Shown: positions 34,998 to 43,822 of the stretch, one piece after another
Position numbering within the stretch: position 1 is the stretch's first letter
Layout: every line of letters starts with the position of its first letter
Assembly (NCBI RefSeq): GCF_900604385.1
Contig: NZ_LR027382.1
Span: 124,001 to 188,000, forward strand
Direction of reading: 5' to 3'
Source: Alistipes megaguti
GTDB taxonomy: Bacteria > Bacteroidota > Bacteroidia > Bacteroidales > Rikenellaceae
DNA: 64,000 bases
Position numbers and translations under genes: made by a program
Notes under the pieces: generated by a model
The model's database searches: none
Told to the model about the DNA's origin: nothing
What the model saw: the letters and a program-made list of their open reading frames with translations, nothing else

Positions 34998-36560
34998 ATG
35001 AACAAGCGTCTTATTCTGCTCGCCATAGCCGCCCTGACGGCCTTCGCACCCGCCGCCGCACAGCCCCGTCTGATCGTTCAGATCGTCGTCGGATCGATGC
35101 GCGCCGGCGATCTGGACCGCTACGCCGTCAATTTCGACGAGGGCGGATTCCTCCGTCTTACGGAACGCGGCACGGTCTATTCGGATGCCCGCTACGACTA
35201 CCTGCAGACCACGACCCCCGTCTCGCTGGCCACGCTCGTCACCGGAGCCATGCCCTCGACCCACGGCGTGATCGGCCCCCGCTGGGTCGACTACACCACC
35301 AACCGCACGGTCAGCCTGATCGACGGCCGCCGCGGCCCCGGAGCCTATCACCGCATCGCCCCGACGCTGGCCGAGACGCTCCTCGACCAGTCTCCCGAGA
35401 GCCAGGCCGTGACGATTGCCGCCGAAGCCATGTCGGCCGTCGTGATGGCCGGACGCGGCGGCGAAGTCTTCTGGCTCGACTCCACGCGCTGCGACTGGAT
35501 CTCGTCGCCCTATTACACCGAGCAGCTTCCCGAATGGATCGAGCGCAGCAACCGCGAACGCTACAACCTCTCCTACATCGGTCTCGAATGGCGGTCGCTG
35601 CTCGAAAAGAGTCGCTATCTGAACACCCGTCAGCACGACATCGTCCTCTTGGGCCGCAACAAAAAGGAGGACACCAACGGACAAGGGCGTCTGAAACTGA
35701 CAAGCGACTACGAACGGATGCTCTACACGCCGGCCGGGAATACCGCCGTGCTGGGGCTGGCCAAACAGGCTATCGCCCAATACCGTCTGGGCGCCGACCG
35801 GACGCCCGACCTGCTGAACATCTGCCTCGACTCGCCGCGCCGCATCGCCGAGGCCTACGGTCCCGAGTCGATCGAGGTCGAGGACATGTACTACCGGCTG
35901 GACCGCGATCTGGCCGACTTCCTGACCTTCCTCTTCGCACAGGTCAAGGATGGAAACGTGCTGGTGGTCGTCACCTCCGACCACGGCACAAGCCCCTCGT
36001 ACGACGCCGGGCAGCAGGAGGCCGAACGCTTCAACAGCCGCCAGTTCGAGGTGATTGTCAACGGCTTTCTGAACGTCCGCTACGGCACGGGCGACTGGGT
36101 GGTGGCCTACGGCGACAAGTCGCTCTGGCTGAACCACAACCTCATCTACGAACGCGGACTGAATCTGGCCGAGGTGCAGAACGAGGTGGCCATCTTCGCC
36201 ATGCAGTTCAGCGGCGTGTCGCACGCTCTGGCCGCCACGGCCATGCGCACGAGCTACTTCGGCAGCGGATACGCCCGCAAGATGCAGAACAGCTTCTACC
36301 CGCGCCGTTCGGGCGACGTGATTCTCAATCTGATGCCCGGCTGGATCGAGGAGCAGGAGCGCTGCTGGTCGATGTCGGGCTCGATGTACGGCTACGACAC
36401 CGAGGTGCCGCTGATCTTCTACGGACAGGGGGCCGGACCGTTGCGCGTCAACCGCCGCGTGGAGATGACCGCCGTGACCCCGACACTGGCCCGCGTGGCC
36501 GGTGTGCGCGAACCCGCCGCCGCGGAGGGCACGGTCCTCGAAGAGATCGTCGACCTGTAG
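34998..36560 (+). CDS. PafA-like alkaline phosphatase superfamily protein lacking metal ligands
   Basis: The 520-residue protein has a signal peptide (residues 1-21) and follows the PafA-type alkaline phosphatase/phosphodiesterase fold: GGFLRLTERGTVYSDARYDY, TPVSLATLVTGAMPSTHGVIG, AYGPESIEVEDMYYRLDRDL, VVVTSDHGTS and YGYDTEVPLIFYGQG. Compared with PafA from memory, several zinc ligands appear replaced. Gly32 stands for the first Asp (VVGSMR versus VVDQMR), Arg281 and Glu285 for the Asp...His pair, and Ser460 for the last His. The Thr nucleophile (Thr73) and the DH pair (328-329) remain. It may be a periplasmic pseudoenzyme. It lies between GSCFA and sufE. Confidence 0.83.
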   Translation: MNKRLILLAIAALTAFAPAAAQPRLIVQIVVGSMRAGDLDRYAVNFDEGGFLRLTERGTVYSDARYDYLQTTTPVSLATLVTGAMPSTHGVIGPRWVDYTTNRTVSLIDGRRGPGAYHRIAPTLAETLLDQSPESQAVTIAAEAMSAVVMAGRGGEVFWLDSTRCDWISSPYYTEQLPEWIERSNRERYNLSYIGLEWRSLLEKSRYLNTRQHDIVLLGRNKKEDTNGQGRLKLTSDYERMLYTPAGNTAVLGLAKQAIAQYRLGADRTPDLLNICLDSPRRIAEAYGPESIEVEDMYYRLDRDLADFLTFLFAQVKDGNVLVVVTSDHGTSPSYDAGQQEAERFNSRQFEVIVNGFLNVRYGTGDWVVAYGDKSLWLNHNLIYERGLNLAEVQNEVAIFAMQFSGVSHALAATAMRTSYFGSGYARKMQNSFYPRRSGDVILNLMPGWIEEQERCWSMSGSMYGYDTEVPLIFYGQGAGPLRVNRRVEMTAVTPTLARVAGVREPAAAEGTVLEEIVDL

Positions 36561-36609
36561 GGGCCGGCGTACGGATGGCTGCGAAAATGACGTTAAATAC
36601 CATACGAAC

Positions 36610-37080
36610 ATGGACAAGATACAGGAGGAAATCATCGAGGAGTTCTCGGTTTTCGACGACTGGCTCGACAAATACGACTATCTGATCGGTCTGAGCGAAA
36701 CGCTCCCCCCGATCGCCCCGGAACACCGCACCGAACAGTACCTCATTCAGGGGTGCCAGTCGCGGGTGTGGGTCGACGCCCGGCTGGAAAACGGCCGCGT
36801 CTACTACTCGGCCGACAGCGACGCCATAATAACCAAGGGGATTATCGCGTTACTGATCCGGGTGCTCAACGGCCGGACCCCGAAGGAGATCCTCGATACG
36901 GAGCTCTACTTCGTCGACCGCATCGGTCTGAGCGCCAACCTCTCGCCCACACGGGCCAACGGACTGGTGGCGATGATCAAGCAGATGAGACTCTACGCCC
37001 TGGCCTTCGAGACCAAGGTCGAGGCCGAAGAGAAAGAAGAGAAAACAAAAACGGAAAACAGCGGCAACGGGGCGAACTGA
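36610..37080 (+). CDS. sufE: SufE-type sulfur acceptor protein
   Basis: SufE accepts persulfide sulfur from the SufS cysteine desulfurase in iron-sulfur cluster assembly. The 156-residue protein has IIEEFSVFDDWLDKYDYLI, LIQGCQSRVWVDA with the acceptor Cys near residue 49, and the closing helices LSPTRANGLVAMIKQMRLYA. The last 20 residues are a charged Glu/Lys tail beyond the usual end. The ATG at 36610 gives the family N-terminus. A SufT-like gene follows by 85 bases. Confidence 0.95.
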   Translation: MDKIQEEIIEEFSVFDDWLDKYDYLIGLSETLPPIAPEHRTEQYLIQGCQSRVWVDARLENGRVYYSADSDAIITKGIIALLIRVLNGRTPKEILDTELYFVDRIGLSANLSPTRANGLVAMIKQMRLYALAFETKVEAEEKEEKTKTENSGNGAN

Positions 37081-37165
37081 CCGCCCCGGCCGGCTAAATG
37101 GCCCGGCCGGCAGGATGTGCAGGTGCGAAGAGGCCGATGCTGCCGCACGACCGGCACGAAACAGG

Positions 37166-37504
37166 ATGGAAACACAGAAAACAATGACACCCGAAGAGAT
37201 TCTTGAGGTTGAAAAGGAGATCGTCGCGACGCTCAAGAACATATACGACCCGGAAATCCCGGTCAACATCTACGATCTCGGTCTGGTCTACGAAATCGAC
37301 TACACGCCCGACGGCGTGGCCACGATCCGCATGACCCTCACCGCCCCCAACTGCCCGATGGCCGACATGCTCGTCGAGGATGTCAACCAGCAGGTCGCCA
37401 AGGTCAAGGGCGTCAAGTCGGTGAACGTCATCCTCACGTTCGACCCCGTGTGGGACAAGAGCATGATGTCCGAGGAGGCGCTGCTGGAACTCAACATGCT
37501 GTAG
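37166..37504 (+). CDS. MIP18/DUF59-family iron-sulfur assembly protein (SufT-like)
   Basis: The 112-residue protein is a DUF59/MIP18 domain: VATLKNIYDPEIPVNIYDLGLVYEI, MTLTAPNCPMADMLVEDV with the conserved Cys, and VILTFDPVWDKSMMSEEAL. These proteins help mature iron-sulfur proteins. The position right after sufE supports the role. A second possible start, MTPEE, lies six codons later at 37184. Confidence 0.92.
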   Translation: METQKTMTPEEILEVEKEIVATLKNIYDPEIPVNIYDLGLVYEIDYTPDGVATIRMTLTAPNCPMADMLVEDVNQQVAKVKGVKSVNVILTFDPVWDKSMMSEEALLELNML

Positions 37505-37506
37505 GA

Positions 37507-38481
37507 ATGGCGGAGGCTAAGGGTGCAAACACGGAGCAGAGGTCCCGCACGATCGAACGGCTCGAAGCCCGGGCCGGCGAACACGCCTGCGGCGGATTCT
37601 TCGCGGCACTCGACGATCTGCAGCGCACGGAGCTCTTCACGACGCTGATCTTCGACCGGCTGCAACGCAAGATGCGCACCGTCGAGGCTCTGCGCCGCGA
37701 GGCCGCCGACAACTGGAACCAGACCTTCTACCTGCTCTACTTCCGCACGCTGGGCGACCGCCGCAACCAGGAGGCCTATCTCGAACTGGCGCGGAGGGTC
37801 CCCTACCGTGTCGTGTTGCGCGAACGTCGGGTGCCCCACGCCATCGAGGCGATGCTCTTCGGCGCCTCGGGACTGCTCGACCTCTACCGCAACGACGAAT
37901 ATACGCTCAATCTGCGCCGCAACTTCGAACACCTGGCGGCCAAATACGATATCCGCCCGATGGAGGCCGCAGTGTGGGAACTCGCCGAAATCCGTCCGGC
38001 CAACCACCCCGTGCTGCGGCTGGCGCAGGCCGCGGAGTTCTTCGCCCAGGATGAATTCGTCATGGACCGCACGATGGCCTGCCGCAGCGAGGAGGATGTC
38101 CGCCGTCTGTTCGGTATCGAAGCCGCCGACTACTGGCGCACCCACTTCGTCCCCGCTGCCGAAAGCGACTCGCGGCCCAAGCGCATCGGCGCCTTCAAGG
38201 CCAACATCATCGGCATCAATCTGGTCGTCGTGCTGCAGTTCGCCTACGGCAGCTTCATGGCCAACGAACGATTGCGCGACAGCGCCCTCTCGCTGCTCGA
38301 AAGACTCCCGGCCGAGGACAACCGCTACATGCGTGACTGGGCGGCAGCCGGCGTGCGCCCGCGCAACGCCTTCGAAAGTCAGGCCCTGCTGCAACTCGCG
38401 ACCGAATACTGTCCGGAGCGGCGCTGCGCGGAGTGTCCCGTCGGACGCCGGATCGCAAAATCGATCCCGGAAATGCAATAG
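37507..38481 (+). CDS. Short DUF2851-family protein
   Basis: The 324-residue protein matches the C-terminal two thirds of DUF2851 proteins: RLQRKMRTVEALRRE, IEAMLFGASGLLDLY, NHPVLRLAQAAEF, YWRTHFVPA, IIGINLVVVLQFAYGSF, LPAEDNRYMRDWAAAG, QALLQLATEYC and a closing CAECPVG. As I recall, family members are about 400-430 residues with an N-terminal PGxxNxGPDF-containing part; that part is absent. The gene begins three bases after the SufT-like stop, so it looks like a normal member of the operon rather than a fragment. Function is unknown. Confidence 0.8.
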   Translation: MAEAKGANTEQRSRTIERLEARAGEHACGGFFAALDDLQRTELFTTLIFDRLQRKMRTVEALRREAADNWNQTFYLLYFRTLGDRRNQEAYLELARRVPYRVVLRERRVPHAIEAMLFGASGLLDLYRNDEYTLNLRRNFEHLAAKYDIRPMEAAVWELAEIRPANHPVLRLAQAAEFFAQDEFVMDRTMACRSEEDVRRLFGIEAADYWRTHFVPAAESDSRPKRIGAFKANIIGINLVVVLQFAYGSFMANERLRDSALSLLERLPAEDNRYMRDWAAAGVRPRNAFESQALLQLATEYCPERRCAECPVGRRIAKSIPEMQ

Positions 38482-38495
38482 CTCCCCAAAAAGAG

Positions 38496-38503
38496 TAACT
38501 TTG
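38496..38503 (+). promoter_or_regulatory. Candidate -7 promoter box of the glycosyltransferase gene
   Basis: TAACTTTG lies 43 bases before the ATG at 38547. Confidence 0.6.
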
Positions 38504-38546
38504 CCGGAAACCGCTCACAGCCCAAGAGCGCACAACCCTTCCCGCC

Positions 38547-39530
38547 ATGGAAAACAGCTCCAAACGCCCCCTGATCAGCGTTGTCATGCCGCTCTACAAC
38601 GCAGAGCGATTCGTCGGCGAAAGCATCGAAAGCCTGATGGCTCAGACGCTCTCCGATTTCGAACTGATCGTCATCGACGACTGCTCAACCGACGGCTCGG
38701 CGGCCGTGGTCGAGCAGCTCCAACGACGCGACCCGCGGATCGTCCTGCTGCGCAACGAACACAATGCCGGTGCGGCCGAAACCCGGAATCACGGAATGGA
38801 TGCGGCCCGCGGCGAATTCATCGCCTTCCTCGATGCCGACGACATCTGCGTCCCGAGGCGTTTCGAAAAGCAGATCGCCTTTCTGAAAGCCCACCCCGAA
38901 GTGGATATCTGCGGCAGCTACTATCTGATTTTCAACGACCGAGACGGTCGCAATCACGGCCATTACGGCCATCTTCCGCTCACCCCGGAGGAGATTCGCT
39001 GCCAAGTCTTCTTTTTCAATCCGCTGGGCATGTCCACCATCATGCTGCGGGCCAATGCCCTCCGGAAAACCGGAATTCGGTTCCGGAACTGCGTCTGCGA
39101 AGACTACAAGCTGTGGGCCGATCTCTCGGACCGGCTCGCCATGGCCAACATCCCCGAGTGTCTGATCCTCTACCGCCAATGGGAGGAGCAGACTTCAGCC
39201 CGGCACCAGCAGCGTCAGGTGGAGAGTGCCCTGGAGATTCAACGCGAACTGCTCGCTCGAAGAACGGGCATCGTCCTCTCGGACGACGAAGCCCGAAGGC
39301 TGTCCCGCTTCGTCCACCAGCCCGAACTGGTCGAACGCAGCGACCTCCCCTTCTTCCGGCAATTCCTGTTCCGCTTCCACCATGCCTACCGACAACGGGA
39401 ACCCTACAGGCCGAAACACTTCGAACGGATGCTGCGCAACCGCTTCATCTACTTCTACCGGCGTTTCAACCCTTCGTGGAAGGTCTGGCTGCAAAAGCGC
39501 CTCTTCCGGATCGCTCTGCTGTTCCATTGA
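38547..39530 (+). CDS. Glycosyltransferase family 2
   Basis: The 327-residue protein has a GT-A fold N-terminal domain: ISVVMPLYNAERFVGESIESLMAQTLSDFELIVIDDCSTDGS (about 10-51), NAGAAETRNHGMDAARGEFIAFLDADDIC with the DxD (about 75-104) and EDYKLWADLS. The C-terminal 100 residues are basic and amphipathic, with no membrane helix. It probably adds a sugar to a surface glycan. It stands alone with no other glycan genes, so the acceptor is unknown. Confidence 0.93.
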   Translation: MENSSKRPLISVVMPLYNAERFVGESIESLMAQTLSDFELIVIDDCSTDGSAAVVEQLQRRDPRIVLLRNEHNAGAAETRNHGMDAARGEFIAFLDADDICVPRRFEKQIAFLKAHPEVDICGSYYLIFNDRDGRNHGHYGHLPLTPEEIRCQVFFFNPLGMSTIMLRANALRKTGIRFRNCVCEDYKLWADLSDRLAMANIPECLILYRQWEEQTSARHQQRQVESALEIQRELLARRTGIVLSDDEARRLSRFVHQPELVERSDLPFFRQFLFRFHHAYRQREPYRPKHFERMLRNRFIYFYRRFNPSWKVWLQKRLFRIALLFH

Positions 39531-39644
39531 TCCGCCAAGCGGCATTCATCCGCCCGAAAACACCCCTCGGCACCCGTTCCCGAAGGCCCGACACACCCGC
39601 CAATCCCCATCCCGTGGAAAAGTTCGCGGGTTTGGGCACCATTT

Positions 39645-39677
39645 TTTGCGTAATTCACGGAAAAATGCCTATCTTTG
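39645..39677 (+). promoter_or_regulatory. Promoter of secA with both -33 and -7 boxes
   Basis: TTTG (39645-39648) and TATCTTTG (39670-39677) are separated by 21 bases, the clearest full Bacteroidales promoter in the window. The ATG is 40 bases downstream. Confidence 0.8.
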
Positions 39678-39717
39678 TAGGCTTTACAACCAAAACCCGA
39701 AAATCACGACAGACCGT

Positions 39718-42700
39718 ATGGATATAGTTGCCAGCATCATCAAAGCCCTCTTCGGCTCGAAAGCCGACAAGGACCGCAAACTGATCGAGCCCTATCTGCA
39801 GAAGATCAAGGCCGTATACCCGTCGATCGAGGCCCTTTCGAACGACGAACTCCGCGCCCGCAGCGAGAATCTCAAAAAACAGATCGCCGACTACATCGCC
39901 CAGGACGAGGCCCGCATCGTCGAACTCAAGGCCCAGCTCGAAAAACCCGAAACGTCGCTCGAAGAGAAGGAGAAGATCTCCAAGGAGATCGACTCCACCA
40001 CCAAGCGTATCGACGACCGCATCGAGGAGATCCTCGACCGCATCCTCCCCGAGGCCTTCGCCATCATGAAGGATACGGCACGACGCTTCGCCCAGAACGA
40101 CACCGTCGTCGTCACGGCCAACGACTTCGACCGCGAACTCGCTGCTACGAAGGACTTCGTCACCATCGACGGCGACAAGGCCGTCTATGCCACCCACTGG
40201 ATGGCCGGCGGCAACGACGTCAAGTGGGACATGATCCACTACGACGTCCAGCTCTTCGGCGGCGTGGTGCTCCATCAGGGCAAGATCGCCGAAATGGCAA
40301 CGGGTGAAGGCAAAACCCTCGTGGCAACGCTCCCCGTATTCCTCAACGCCCTGGCCAAGAAGGGCGTGCACATGGTCACGGTGAACAACTACCTGGCCAA
40401 GCGTGACTCCGAATGGATGGGCCCGATGTACGAGTTCCACGGACTGTCGGTCGCCTGCATCGACGACACGCAGCCCAACTCCGAAGCCCGCCGCAAAGCC
40501 TACATGGCCGACATCACCTTCGGCACGAACAACGAGTACGGTTTCGACTACCTGCGCGACAACATGGCTTCGTCGCCCAAGGACCTCGTCCAGCGCAAGC
40601 ACCACTTCGCCATCGTCGACGAGGTCGACTCCGTGCTGATCGACGACGCCCGTACGCCGCTCATCATCTCGGGCCCCGTTCCCAAGGGCGACGACCAGAT
40701 GTTCGAGCAGTACAACCCCGCCATCGAGCACCTCTACAACCTGCAGAAAAACCTCGTCACGCAGCTGCTGGCCGAGGCCCGGCAGCTGATCTCGGCCGGC
40801 AAGACCGACGAGGGCGGCATCAAGCTCTACCGCGCGCACAAGGGCCTCCCGAAATACAAGCCGCTGATCAAGTACCTCTCCGAGCAGGGCGTCAAGGCGC
40901 TGATGCAGAAGACCGAGAACATCTACATGCAGGACAACAACCGCCGCATGCCCGAGATCACGGACGACCTCTTCTTCGTCATCGACGAGAAGCTCAATTC
41001 GGTCGAACTCACGGACAAGGGTCATGAGGTGCTCTCGAAATACTTCAACGAGGACGGTTTCTTCGTCCTGCCGGACATCGGCGCCGAGGTGGCCGAACTC
41101 GAAAAGAGCCAGCTCGAGCCCGATGAGAAGGCAAAAAAGCGCGACGAGGTGATCAACGACTACGCCATCAAGTCGGAGCGTGTCCACACGGTCAACCAGC
41201 TGCTCAAGGCCTATGCCATGTTCGAGAAGGACATCGAGTACGTGGTGATGGACAACAAGGTGAAGATCGTCGACGAGCAGACCGGCCGTATCCTCGAAGG
41301 TCGCCGCTATTCGGACGGCCTGCACCAGGCCATCGAGGCCAAGGAGCACGTCAAGGTCGAGGCCGCCACGCAGACCTTCGCCACCATCACGCTGCAGAAC
41401 TACTTCCGCATGTACCACAAGCTGGCCGGTATGACCGGTACGGCCGAAACCGAGGCCTCGGAGTTCTGGAGCATCTACAAACTCGACGTGGTGGTGATCC
41501 CGACGAACCGTCCCGTCATCCGCGACGACCGCCAGGACCTCATCTACAAAACCAAGCGCGAAAAGTACAACGCCGTCATCGAAGAGATCGTCCGCCTGGT
41601 CGGCGAGGGCCGTCCGGTGCTGGTCGGCACGACGTCGGTCGAGATCTCCGAACTGCTGAGCCGCATGCTCAAGCTGCGCGGAATCAAGCACAACGTCCTC
41701 AACGCCAAGCAGCACGCCCTGGAGGCTCAGGTCGTGGCCGAAGCCGGACGTTCGGGTCAGGTGACCATCGCCACCAACATGGCCGGCCGTGGTACCGACA
41801 TCAAACTCACGCCCGAAGTGAAGGAGGCCGGCGGTCTGGCCATCATCGGTACGGAGCGCCACGAAAGCCGCCGCGTCGACCGTCAGCTGAGAGGTCGTGC
41901 CGGACGTCAGGGCGACCCCGGATCGTCGCAGTTCTTCGTCTCGCTCGAAGATGACCTGATGCGTCTGTTCGGTTCGGGGCGGATCGCCACGATGATGGAC
42001 CGCATGGGTCTGAAGGACGGCGAGGTGATCCAGTCCAAGATGATGACCAAGGCCATCGAGCGCGCCCAGAAGAAGGTCGAGGAGAACAACTTCGGCATCC
42101 GCAAGCGGCTGCTCGAGTACGACGACGTGATGAACTCACAGCGCGAGGTGATCTACACGCGCCGCCGCCACGCCCTCTACGGCGAGCGGATCGAAATCGA
42201 CCTGAACAACATCATGTACGACTTCGCCGACAACTTCGTCGAGGAGAACCGCGGCATCGAATACGAGGATTTCCGCATGGAGCTGATCCGTCAGGTGGCC
42301 GTCGAGCTGCCGATGGACGAGGCAACGTACAAGAATGCAAAAACCGCCGAACTGGTCGAGGCCATCGTCAAGGCCCTCAAGGAGGCCTACGCCCGCCGCG
42401 CCAAGGCTGTGGCCGACACCGTGCGTCCCGTCATGGAGCGCATCTATGAGGATCGCAAGGACCAGCTCGACTCGAACATCTACTTCCCGATCACGGACGG
42501 CCACCTCGGATACAACGTCCCGGTCAACCTGCGCCGGTGCAAGGAGTCGGACGGAGCCGAAATCTACAAGGTCTTCTCGAAGATCGTCATGTTCACGACC
42601 ATCGACGATGCCTGGCGGGAGCATCTGCGCGAGATGGACGACCTGCGCCAGAGCGTGCAGAACGCTACCTACGAGCAGAAGGACCCGCTGCTGATCTACA

Positions 42701-43020
42701 AGTTCGAATCCTTCGGGCTCTTCTCGAAGATGCTCATCAAGGTCAACCGCGAGGTGCTCTCGATCCTCGACCGCGCCTACATCCCCGTGCGCGAGCAGAG
42801 CGCCGAGGAGGCCCAGCGGCTGCAGCAGGAGCGTGAGCGCCGGGCCAAGGTCGACGTCAACAAACTGCAGGCTTCGCGCATGCAGGCTGCCGCCCAGGCC
42901 GGCCAGCAGGAGCGTCAGAAGCCCATGCCGCTGCACGTCGAAAAGAAGGTCGGCCGCAACGATCCCTGCCCCTGCGGTTCGGGCAAGAAGTACAAGAACT
43001 GCCACGGCAAAGGGCTCTAA
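39718..43020 (+). CDS. secA: Preprotein translocase ATPase SecA
   Basis: SecA drives protein export through SecYEG. The 1100-residue protein is longer than the Escherichia coli one (901), as usual in Bacteroidota, with extra coiled sequence near residues 60-110 and in the middle. Walker A MATGEGKTLVATLP is near residue 195, the DEAD-like VDEVDSVLIDDARTPL near 301, motif VI QLRGRAGRQGDPG and the SEC-C zinc module DPCPCGSGKKYKNCHGK at the end. The ATG at 39718 gives the usual start; the frame stays open upstream by chance. Confidence 0.97.
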   Translation: MDIVASIIKALFGSKADKDRKLIEPYLQKIKAVYPSIEALSNDELRARSENLKKQIADYIAQDEARIVELKAQLEKPETSLEEKEKISKEIDSTTKRIDDRIEEILDRILPEAFAIMKDTARRFAQNDTVVVTANDFDRELAATKDFVTIDGDKAVYATHWMAGGNDVKWDMIHYDVQLFGGVVLHQGKIAEMATGEGKTLVATLPVFLNALAKKGVHMVTVNNYLAKRDSEWMGPMYEFHGLSVACIDDTQPNSEARRKAYMADITFGTNNEYGFDYLRDNMASSPKDLVQRKHHFAIVDEVDSVLIDDARTPLIISGPVPKGDDQMFEQYNPAIEHLYNLQKNLVTQLLAEARQLISAGKTDEGGIKLYRAHKGLPKYKPLIKYLSEQGVKALMQKTENIYMQDNNRRMPEITDDLFFVIDEKLNSVELTDKGHEVLSKYFNEDGFFVLPDIGAEVAELEKSQLEPDEKAKKRDEVINDYAIKSERVHTVNQLLKAYAMFEKDIEYVVMDNKVKIVDEQTGRILEGRRYSDGLHQAIEAKEHVKVEAATQTFATITLQNYFRMYHKLAGMTGTAETEASEFWSIYKLDVVVIPTNRPVIRDDRQDLIYKTKREKYNAVIEEIVRLVGEGRPVLVGTTSVEISELLSRMLKLRGIKHNVLNAKQHALEAQVVAEAGRSGQVTIATNMAGRGTDIKLTPEVKEAGGLAIIGTERHESRRVDRQLRGRAGRQGDPGSSQFFVSLEDDLMRLFGSGRIATMMDRMGLKDGEVIQSKMMTKAIERAQKKVEENNFGIRKRLLEYDDVMNSQREVIYTRRRHALYGERIEIDLNNIMYDFADNFVEENRGIEYEDFRMELIRQVAVELPMDEATYKNAKTAELVEAIVKALKEAYARRAKAVADTVRPVMERIYEDRKDQLDSNIYFPITDGHLGYNVPVNLRRCKESDGAEIYKVFSKIVMFTTIDDAWREHLREMDDLRQSVQNATYEQKDPLLIYKFESFGLFSKMLIKVNREVLSILDRAYIPVREQSAEEAQRLQQERERRAKVDVNKLQASRMQAAAQAGQQERQKPMPLHVEKKVGRNDPCPCGSGKKYKNCHGKGL

Positions 43021-43304
43021 GGGTTTTAAGAAAGCCCTCTATGGGGGGTTCGGTGGAGAGGCAACGGCAGCTGCCCTGCAACCCGAGGACTCCGGAAGTT
43101 CTCCCTTGGGAGATGGCAGTAGCTTGGGGAGAATCCGACCCGGACGCTGCCCTGCCAAGGAACCTCAAGCCTCCCTATGAAGGACGGCTACCGGGACGGG
43201 ATTTAGACCCGGCTGCGGCCCTTCAACCCAGGCAAGTACGGTCCGGAATGTCTCGGTAAACGGCACATTCCGGGCCTCTTCATAAAAACGACAAACCGAA
43301 CACC
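43021..43304. other. Gene-free spacer with several possible stems
   Basis: The 284 bases between secA and the dCMP deaminase gene have no credible gene. Potential stems are GGCAGCTGCC near 43068, TCTCCC-TT-GGGAGA near 43103, GGCAGT/GCTGCC enclosing about 26 bases, CCGGG/CCCGG near 43193-43217 and CGGAATGT/ACATTCCG near 43241-43271. It does not match RNase P RNA, SRP RNA, tmRNA or a known riboswitch as far as I can judge. Confidence 0.5.
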
Positions 43305-43754
43305 ATGGGCTATCAGGAAGAAAAACAGCACCAACTCGATCTGCGCTATCTGCGCATGGCACGTATCTGGGCCGAAAATTCCTACTGCGTACGACGCAAG
43401 GTCGGGGCACTGATCGTCAAGGACAAGATGATCATTTCGGACGGCTACAACGGAACCCCCTCGGGTTTCGAGAACATCTGCGAGGATGAAAACGGGAAGA
43501 CCAAGTCCTACGTCCTCCATGCCGAAGCCAATGCCATCACGAAGGTCGCCAAGTCGGCCAACAACTGCGACGGTTCGACCCTCTACATCACGGCGGCCCC
43601 CTGCATCGAATGTTCGAAACTCATCATTCAGGCCGGTATCAAACGCGTCGTCTACTCCGAAGATTACCGTTCGGAAGAAGGGCTCGATCTGCTGCGCCGC
43701 GTCGGCATCGAATGTGTCCAATACAAATTCGAGGAGATCGGGGTGATCGGTTAG
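43305..43754 (+). CDS. Deoxycytidylate deaminase family protein
   Basis: This zinc enzyme deaminates dCMP to dUMP for dTTP synthesis. The 149-residue protein has SYCVRRKVGALIVKD, NGTPSGFENICED, the zinc and catalytic motif HAEANAI (about residue 73) and the two zinc Cys in PCIECSK (about 99-105). KRVVYSEDYRSEEGLDLL follows. Length is normal. ComEB-type proteins share this family. Confidence 0.93.
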   Translation: MGYQEEKQHQLDLRYLRMARIWAENSYCVRRKVGALIVKDKMIISDGYNGTPSGFENICEDENGKTKSYVLHAEANAITKVAKSANNCDGSTLYITAAPCIECSKLIIQAGIKRVVYSEDYRSEEGLDLLRRVGIECVQYKFEEIGVIG

Positions 43755-43822
43755 CCCCGGTGCGCAAACCCGGCAGGAGGTCGTACACTGCCGCCGAAAA
43801 ACCCTGAAAAACGAAGTGTGAG

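Noticed and set aside
37808..39727. A 639-codon plus-strand frame across DUF2851 and the glycosyltransferase
   Set aside because: It is a shifted reading of two well-supported genes and has no recognisable motif.
43021..43304. RNase P RNA, SRP RNA, tmRNA or cobalamin riboswitch
   Set aside because: The conserved core sequences of these RNAs as I know them are not present.
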